From the NCBI RefSeq assembly GCF_037042905.1, contig NC_087253.1:16227501-16291500 (forward strand): a DNA stretch of 64,000 nucleotides, read 5' to 3'. Position 1 is the first letter of the stretch. Each line of letters begins with the position of its first letter. The translations under genes and the position numbers were made by a program. Source of the stretch: Lytechinus pictus (taxonomy: Eukaryota; Echinodermata; Echinoidea; Temnopleuroida; Toxopneustidae). The notes below the pieces were generated by a model. It was not told where the DNA came from. It ran no database searches and saw only the letters and a program-made list of their open reading frames with translations. This document shows positions 57,322 to 64,000 of the stretch, one piece after another.

Positions 57322-59922
57322 CATGATGTCTGAGGTTATTGAATGCATATTTATCCAAATAGAATTACCTGATAAAAAACAAATAGTTGTTGGAGAAATA
57401 TACAGACCCCCTAAAGGTAGTGTCCATGATTTTTTACACTGTGCTCAAAGTCTTTTGTCAATGCATGTTTTGAATAATAAAAAGGTTTTTATAATGGGAG
57501 ATTTTAATTTGAACCTGTTAGATCGTAATACCCCCTGTAATCAAGAATCTATAGATATTATGTTATCCAACTTTTGCATTCCATTAGTAACAAAACCCAC
57601 ACGGATTACAGATACGTCATCAACCTTAATTGATAATATTTTTGTTAACGATTTTTCCCATATATCATCTGGCATCTTGGTATCGGATATATCCGACCAT
57701 TTCCCAATATTTGTTGAAATTGTGTTTGATAGAGTCTCTAAAGATAACAATATTAAACATACATTTCGTGACTTATCGGATGACAATATTATTAGACTTC
57801 GAGAGAGACTGGAATTGGTTGACTGGAGTGAAATATACAATATTCACGACGTTAATGTTTGTTTTGACAAGTTTATGGACATATTTATGTCGATTTATCA
57901 AGAAACTATACCACTAAGAAAATTTTCCGATCTAATTATAAAAAAATACCAAGACTTCCGTGGGTTTCTAAATCGCTCCTGAAGTCAATAAATCGTAAAA
58001 ACAATTTATATTGTAAATACAAAAAGAATCCTGAAAATAGTCATTTAAAAAGTAAATATGTTCGTTATCGGAACGTTCTTACATCCCTGTTACGTTTAGC
58101 TAAAAAACAGTATTTTGCTAATCAATTTAATAAGTATAAAAATGATGCATCGAGTACGTGGAAGGTGATAAATAATGTTTTACAAACAAAGAAATCGAAG
58201 GAGTTCACTAAAGAAATTATAAATAATAATGTAACGGTTGTTAATCCTGCAGATATGGCTGACGTGTTTAACAACTATTTTGTTGATATTGGTGCGACTC
58301 TTTGCCATAATATTCCTGAACCTGACAAAAGATTCCAATACTTTCTAAAAAATCCCAACCCTAAAACCATTTTCCTTACTCCGATCACTGAATTTGAAAT
58401 TAAAAATATTGTAAATAATTTAAAACCTAAGAAAAGTCCTGGATGCGACGAACTTACGAATTGTGTCATAAAACGTGTCATTAATGAAATTGTAACTCCC
58501 TTGACTTTTATATTCAACCAATCTTTGGTAACTGGTCTGGTTCCTCAAAATATGAAAGTAGCCAAGGTTGTTCCAGTGTTTAAAAAAGGAGATAGACGGA
58601 TTGTCAGCAACTATCGTCCACTTTCACTCCTTACTTCCCTGTCTAAAATTCTAGAAAGATTAATCTATTCTCGTTTGACAAATTTCTTATCTGATAATCA
58701 TATTTTATGCGACTCCCAATTCGGTTTTAGAAAAAAACATTCCACTGTACACGCCTTACTTTCTTTTATTCACAAAGTGGCAAATGCTATTGATAATTCT
58801 CTGCACACAGCTGGTGTATTCCTGGACCTTTCCAAGGCCTTTGACACGATTAATCATGATATTTTGCTTTACAAGTTATCACATTATGGTGTGCGTGGAA
58901 AGGCCTTGGAATGGTTCACGAGTTACCTAACTATTAACAGAAAACAATTTGTTTCAATAGAAGACCATAAATCTCAAATGAAAACTATTTCTTGCGGTGT
59001 ACCGCAAGGATCACTCCTAGGCCCACTGCTTTTCTTGTTGTATATTAATGATTTTAATAATTCATCGAATGACCTATCATTTATTCTTTTCGCGGATGAC
59101 TCGAACCTTTTTTTGTCACACCGTAACCCTAATTTACTACTTACCATTTTGAATAGGGAATTGCGGTCTGTTCAGACATGGATTCAAGCAAATAAGTTGT
59201 CACTCAATGTAAACAAAACAAATTTTATGCTTTTCAGTAACTCTGTGAATTCTTTGCCGGACCATGTAATTATAAACAATGTTAATTTGCAACAAGTTAA
59301 TTCCACCAAATTTCTTGGTCTTTACATTGATCATGAATTATCATGGAAATGTCAAATTTATTATATATGTAAGTTATCTTCTCGTAACACTGGCATTTTG
59401 AATAAACTTAAATATTTTTTTCCTGATCACATTTTAAAAACATTATATTCTACACTTGTTTTATCCCATATGAATTATGGAATATTGGCCTGGGGTAATT
59501 GCAATACAACCTTAATTAATAAAATATTCGCGATACAAAAACGAGCAATAAGGGTGGTTAATCAAGTTGGTTTTTATTCCCACACAAACCCATTATTTTT
59601 CCAAAATAAAGTACTCAAAATTTCTGATATATATGCATTTAAAGTTGGTATATTTATGTTTAAGCTTTCAAGAGGTGAATTGCCTGATACATTTGTTTCT
59701 ATGTTTCAAAGGAACAATCTAATCCACACATATCCCACCCGGCTAAGTGACTCCTATCACCTTCCGCGTACTCGCACTCTCCTTGCTCAAAGAACTATCG
59801 CATTTGAAGGGCCCAGGTTTTGGAACGATCTTCCCGATGATATGGTACATAGTGCCTCACTTAATATATTCAAACGTAAATTGAAAGCGATGCTTATCAA
59901 TTCTTATAATTTCCCTTTGTAA
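57305..59922 (+). pseudogene. LINE ORF2: endonuclease C-terminal part and reverse transcriptase, one frameshift
   Basis: Frame 1 (57305-57982) has the endonuclease motifs VVGEIYRPP, IMGDFNLNLL and SDHFPIFVEI. At a run of seven A residues at about 57941 the frame shifts by one: the correct continuation is PRLPWVSKSLLKSINRKNN, which leads without a stop into the frame ending at 59922. That frame has the reverse-transcriptase blocks: YRPLSLLTSLSKILERL, FLDLSKAFDTINHDIL, the GVPQGSLLGP block, the catalytic FADDSNLF, and the C-terminal FKRKLKAML. All catalytic residues are present. Only the A-run frameshift and the 5' truncation mark it as dead, so the copy is young. Confidence 0.85.
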
Positions 59923-60337
59923 ACTTTTATATTCATGCACTTTGTTAATACGCTCTGGCCGAGTAATGAGTAATAAATAATTGTCATAGAGTGGCGGACT
60001 CTTTTTTATTTATTTTTTTTTATTTTTTTTTGTATTCCTTACACAATCGTCACATTTTTGGCATTACTTTGTTATAATCAATTTACTTACCTGTCCTCTC
60101 CTCATTAGGACCGATTTTTTTCTGGATCCTGCAGACTTAACAAGCCTTGCTTTTTTATGCAGGTTCCCTCATATTTCACTCTTTTAAATTGTCTTTAATT
60201 CCAAATCGCTATTTTGTTTAATTTGAATTAATTGTTATGCCTTGTCTGATTTGTATTCTCATAAGTTTTCTGATATTGTTTCATAATTTTGTTTGTACTT
60301 GTGAAATATGTGAAATAAAATCAAATCAAATCAAACA
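57322..60337 (+). mobile_element. 5'-truncated non-LTR retrotransposon (CR1/Jockey-like LINE)
   Basis: The element begins inside its endonuclease region and runs to a (TCAAA)n tail at about 60318-60337. It sits between the two halves of an SRCR upstream flank: TAATACCAAC before it and CATAGAAGG after it together rebuild the CCAACATAGAAG found at 56486. So it inserted a few bases upstream of an SRCR acceptor site. The 3.0-kb copy holds the end of the endonuclease and the whole reverse transcriptase. A short AACAT-like sequence at both sides may be the target duplication. Confidence 0.85.
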
Positions 60338-60343
60338 TAGAAG

Positions 60344-60437
60344 GGATAAGCCTGGTTAACGGAGACAGCGAAGCTGAAGGATGGGTGGCGATCAACGTTA
60401 ACGGAGATTGGGGAACTGTCTGTGATTGACGGATGGG
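60344..60437 (+). pseudogene. Broken SRCR exon (domain 8 remnant)
   Basis: About 90 bp encode an SRCR start: SLVNGDSEAEGWVAINVNG, GDWGTVCD. An extra T (TGTGATTGACGG against TGTGATGACGG in the siblings) creates a stop, and the rest of the domain (about 220 bp) is deleted: the sequence jumps from GGATGGGG to the intron-like TCTTAGGGGTTATTCTTCT. The LINE lies just upstream. Confidence 0.8.
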
Positions 60438-62370
60438 GTTTCTTCTTAGGGGTTATTCTTCTGATTCTTGAACTATCTTCCATCCACTTTCATATAAAGC
60501 TTGTTGTAAACCAACTGTGATCGTGAGAATATACATATTAACTTTTAATATATTGATTTTTTAGTTAGAAGAGGTAATAAGCAGAATGGAAAATTTGTGT
60601 CTGCTTGAATCATAACCTTATAAAGGACGAACATTCCCTCGTGGAAAGTGAAAGAACATAAATGGGATCAGTGACACAACATGTGCACAAAGAAGCGATA
60701 GGGCGCTGAGTTTATGACGAAGACCTCTTTTCTTTTTAAGTTTGAATTTTAATTAATTTCGATAGATTCAACGGAATGTTAGGTGTATATACCTATGGTT
60801 CTAAAGGAAAGTATACCCCTTCTCCCCTCACACGGCATGACGAGAGAGATCGAAATGGTTGGTCTTTCAGCTCATAGTCTAGATGATCGGTGCAAAAAAT
60901 AGCAAGAATTGTTCAGATTATGGTAAAAGCATGACATTTGGCTGACAGGTAGAGAAAATAGTGCTGAACATTTTTAGCAGGGGGTGCCAACCGGACCTCT
61001 TCTCGTATAGCAACAGTTGTTAGGTAACATATTTACCTTGGCAACCACCATTTTTGGGGTGTTATCTACATTTCAAAAACTATATTTTGACTTCGAAGCT
61101 CCCATTTTACAATCACATATCAAGAAACATTCCAACCATGTATAGCAACAGTTGCTAAGCAACACATTTTCCATAGCAACTATAGATACTATTACTTAAT
61201 ACAACATCTGGACATAGTGTTTGAATGAAAGTGGTTAGAAAATTGGTCAAGGTATGACTCTGGAATGAAAAAATATACCAGATCCCTAAAAAGTTCAGAG
61301 ACAGTCCAAATAATTATAATGCCTGCATAGTAGGCCTAATCTTATCTATTGGTAACAAACCTAATTTCGATATACATAATTTTACTATTTTTGCATACTT
61401 TTTACTCACACATGACAAAGCTAACACACAGACAAAAATCATGATTGGGTCATTGAATGTGCATATAGGATCTCTCTTGTTATGAAACTGAAACAGGTTA
61501 TTGTAGTGGATGTAACATGGAACACTCAGAAAAACACAGAACCTTGAGGGTAAAGGGAAGCTGAAATTTTATTGACATTAACTAATCGCTCCCAATTAAA
61601 TGACAAACCTAACCTAACAAACCTAATACATACGCACTTGTCAGTAAAATGTTGATATCATATTGACTGACTTGAACATATATGTACAGTAGACCTGAAA
61701 CAGCCTCAAGAATCATTTCCTGTAACTGCACTGTAGAGCATGTGCAGTAGACCTGAAACAGCTCAATCATCATTGTCCGTATGTATGTTGCGCCTTTTTT
61801 ATTTGATTATAATGCTGGACAGTTGAGTCATTTATTTTGCAATAGTTTCTATCTACATGTAGATAATGAATAAAAAATATTTACATAATGTACAACTGTG
61901 CAGTTTCCAGTAGTTTGGGACTTTGTGCACCATTCTAGCGAATGAATAGAACGTACATTTTATGTGTCGCACATGCCTTCACAGAGTTGGGCATATATCT
62001 AGTCCAAAATTTAGGTTAAGACTGTCTGGATTGATTATAAGTCGGGAAAAGCAAAACCACTGTAAAGCATGCATTATGCTCGACAAAGAATATTAGAGGC
62101 AACAGAGGAATACATCAAGAAAGTTACAGCCATCATCATCTTCGGTGTAACAATGAATTGTTCATCAATCAGAGTGTAAGAGACATTTCTCCTCATAAGG
62201 ACATTATATAAGGTGATAGTGCAATCAGCAAATTCATTTCCATCTGAGTTCTGAGTTACACATGCAAAAATGTATTGGAGGTATATTGAAGGAAGAAGCA
62301 TATCAGAACTTAATACTACCGTTCTGTGCCGGGGTTCTCTGGCCGAGTATGGATCACGTCCAGCCAACCT
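60438..62370. other. Duplicated intron flank and unassigned sequence
   Basis: 60712-60880 repeats the pre-exon flank of the SRCR array (see 54631-55056) but no SRCR exon follows. TAGCAACAGTTGTTAGGTAAC occurs at about 61009 and in a variant at about 61144; CAGTAGACCTGAAACAGC at 61687 and 61747. No coding region found. Confidence 0.5.
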
Positions 62371-62500
62371 GGGGCCTGTTGCAAGAAAGAGTTGCGTTTA
62401 AACGCAAGTCCCGAACACGGGTGCTTTATTGGCTGAAAATCAAGTTGCGCAAGATTTTTTGAGTTGCGTTGATCGCAACTCTTTCTGCAACGGGCCCCAA
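62371..62500. mobile_element. ~130-bp MITE, GGGGCC..GCAAGAAAGAGTTGCG ends
   Basis: GGGGCCTGTTGCAAGAAAGAG and its inverse (CTCTTTCTGCAACGGGCCCC) form the ends; inside, GTTGCGTTTAAACGCAA and TTGCGTTGATCGCAA are further palindromes. Confidence 0.75.
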
Positions 62501-62526
62501 ATATCACAAGTGCGTCATATGGTACA

Positions 62527-62995
62527 TCCTGCAAGATCTTTCAAATAATGATCCATGAAGCTGCAGGATCCCAGCCAAAACACCTGCAATCGGAACTGAC
62601 TGGTCAAAATCAACTTCTGCGAGAGCTTTCAAGTCATGATAGATCCCGGAGCAGCAGGATCCAGGCCAACAAGCCTGGAAACAGAACTGATGGTCGGTCC
62701 AAATCAACTCTTGGGAGATCTTTCACGTGATGATAAATCCTGAAGCTGAAGGATTGATCCAGGTCACAACACCTACAACAGAACGGACAGGTCCAAATCT
62801 GCAGGGTCGAGTCATGATAGATCAATCATATAGCTACAGGATCCGGCCAACATGCCTAGAAACGGAAATGATCGGTCAAAATCAATTCTAGCATGCAGGA
62901 TCTTTCACGTCATGATAGATCACAGAGCTGCAGGATTGATCAAAGTCAAAACACCTAGAGACGGAATTGACAAGTCAAAATCAACTCCTGCACAT
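62527..62995 (+). repeat. Minisatellite, ~93-bp unit, five copies
   Basis: Units share GATCTTTCA..ATGATAGATC, AGCTGCAGGAT, CCAGCCAA.AC.CCT.GAAACGGAA and GGTCAAAATCAACTC, at about 62530, 62625, 62717, 62805 and 62900, with point differences. Confidence 0.75.
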
Positions 62996-64000
62996 GGCAT
63001 TAGGTCCGGAAACGGTATGGAAAGCTAATATGATCTTCATTGCAGGCTTCGAAAGGGAGGGGATAAACCAAGGCATAGTGTGTTGGCTTTCAAGAGAACG
63101 ACTTCTGTTAGCTAGAGATAAAGTGGTATCCAAGCACTCATTTTAAAATTACTTTCTGGCGGGATTTTGGTGTTTTAAATAATTTTTTAGTTGACTCAAT
63201 CAATTCTTGGCGGTCATTTTTTCATCGCTCCAAGATCAGAGATATTCAACTTGTAAGCACCCATGACCTCCTGGTGAGCTCTTGTAACTGTTCTTCTAAC
63301 TGTTCTTCTCTTGTTAAATGTTGGTTTTGTGGAATTCTTTCCAAGGGCATTTGTAGGTGTTACACAGGGTCTTATAGGAGATTCATAGGGCAAATACATA
63401 GCCACAAATTTCCAGAATGTCAACGGTTTCTAGACTTTTAATTCTCGATGATACAAATTCGATCAATTCTACCTCCATTGTCAATCACTCAGATAAGTAA
63501 ACATGAGGTCTATTATCATTCATTGATAAATGGGTAACTAAATTATATAGTAATAACAGACATTAACAAAGTACCCTTTGCTATGAAAGACACCAAATAA
63601 TTTACATCGATGGTCGATCTTTTACACGTGTTTATGTTAATCCATGAAATGGAGAAAAATTGGTGTTAAGGTGAGTTTTTTTAACATGCAGCAAGCATTA
63701 CTATACCAATAATATGGAACCCATAGACATCGTCTTTGGAAATATAAACCATATCATGAGGTAGTTTAATTTGTGCAAGATTTTACGTTTTTAAGCATAT
63801 ATCAATAATCTTACCCTAAGACCTTTAACCATTGGTTGCTACAGAAAACATGTTACATCATCTGGTATTTCGCATGGGCATGTTAACATGGTATGATTGT
63901 CTCTGGGTTGTTGTGATTAATGTATTAATGCTTTAATAGAAAAGATATGGTTCATATAAATTATGATCATGAAAAAAATACCCTATAAGAATTGGTTACT
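62996..64000. other. Right end of window, nothing supported
   Basis: AT-rich sequence with chance open frames under 70 codons. No SRCR, TIL or terminal exon of gene B is visible. Confidence 0.45.

Noticed and set aside
57541-57840. 99-codon minus-strand open frame
   Set aside because: It is antisense to the LINE endonuclease.

Overview
This is a window of animal nuclear DNA: AT-rich, intron-rich, and full of short inverted-repeat transposons, tRNA-derived SINEs and non-LTR retrotransposon fragments. It holds two same-strand sets of exons for secreted, disulfide-rich, multidomain proteins (EGF, TIL and SRCR modules). Repeated SRCR exons, a PIF/Harbinger element and a giant foldback transposon together suggest an echinoderm, most likely a sea urchin. 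That is an inference from content; no sequence was searched against a database.

Layout. 1-5.8 kb is a giant foldback structure: two arms of ~180-bp tandem repeats in opposite orientation, with a LINE-type ORF1 (CCHC zinc-knuckle) fragment in the left arm. 5.8-10.9 kb is repeat-rich with no gene I can support. 10.95-30 kb holds exons of gene A on the + strand: one EGF exon, three EGF exons made by a ~530-bp tandem triplication, then two copies of a block made of a short Cys-rich exon and an exon with three TIL domains. The first TIL exon is split by a 9.8-kb Harbinger transposon (17115-26945), which carries its own DDE transposase (+) and Myb/SANT-like protein (-), and is flanked by a TAT target duplication. 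Removing the element and one TAT restores the reading frame. 30-35.7 kb is intergenic or intronic and full of nested MITEs.

35.7-60.4 kb holds gene B on the + strand. It has a signal-peptide exon, then a large unrecognised cysteine-bearing domain (X1), SRCR, a second copy of that domain (X2), three SRCRs, one TIL and three more SRCRs. Every internal exon is symmetric phase 1-1, and I verified that every exon length is a multiple of three. The visible coding sequence is ~1,570 codons; no terminal exon or stop was found, so the 3' end is missing or lies beyond the window. The last three intact SRCR exons and a fourth broken one come from serial duplication of exon plus flanking intron. The fourth copy has a 5'-truncated LINE just upstream of it, a 1-bp insertion and a large deletion. 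60.4-64 kb holds duplicated intron sequence, a small MITE and a ~93-bp minisatellite.

Working together: both products would be extracellular, recognition- or matrix-type mosaics. SRCR proteins are greatly expanded in sea urchins and tied to immune cells; TIL modules are usually protease inhibitors or parts of large secreted proteins. The clearest candidates for something undescribed are the repeated X domain of gene B and the coding-exon Harbinger insertion in gene A.
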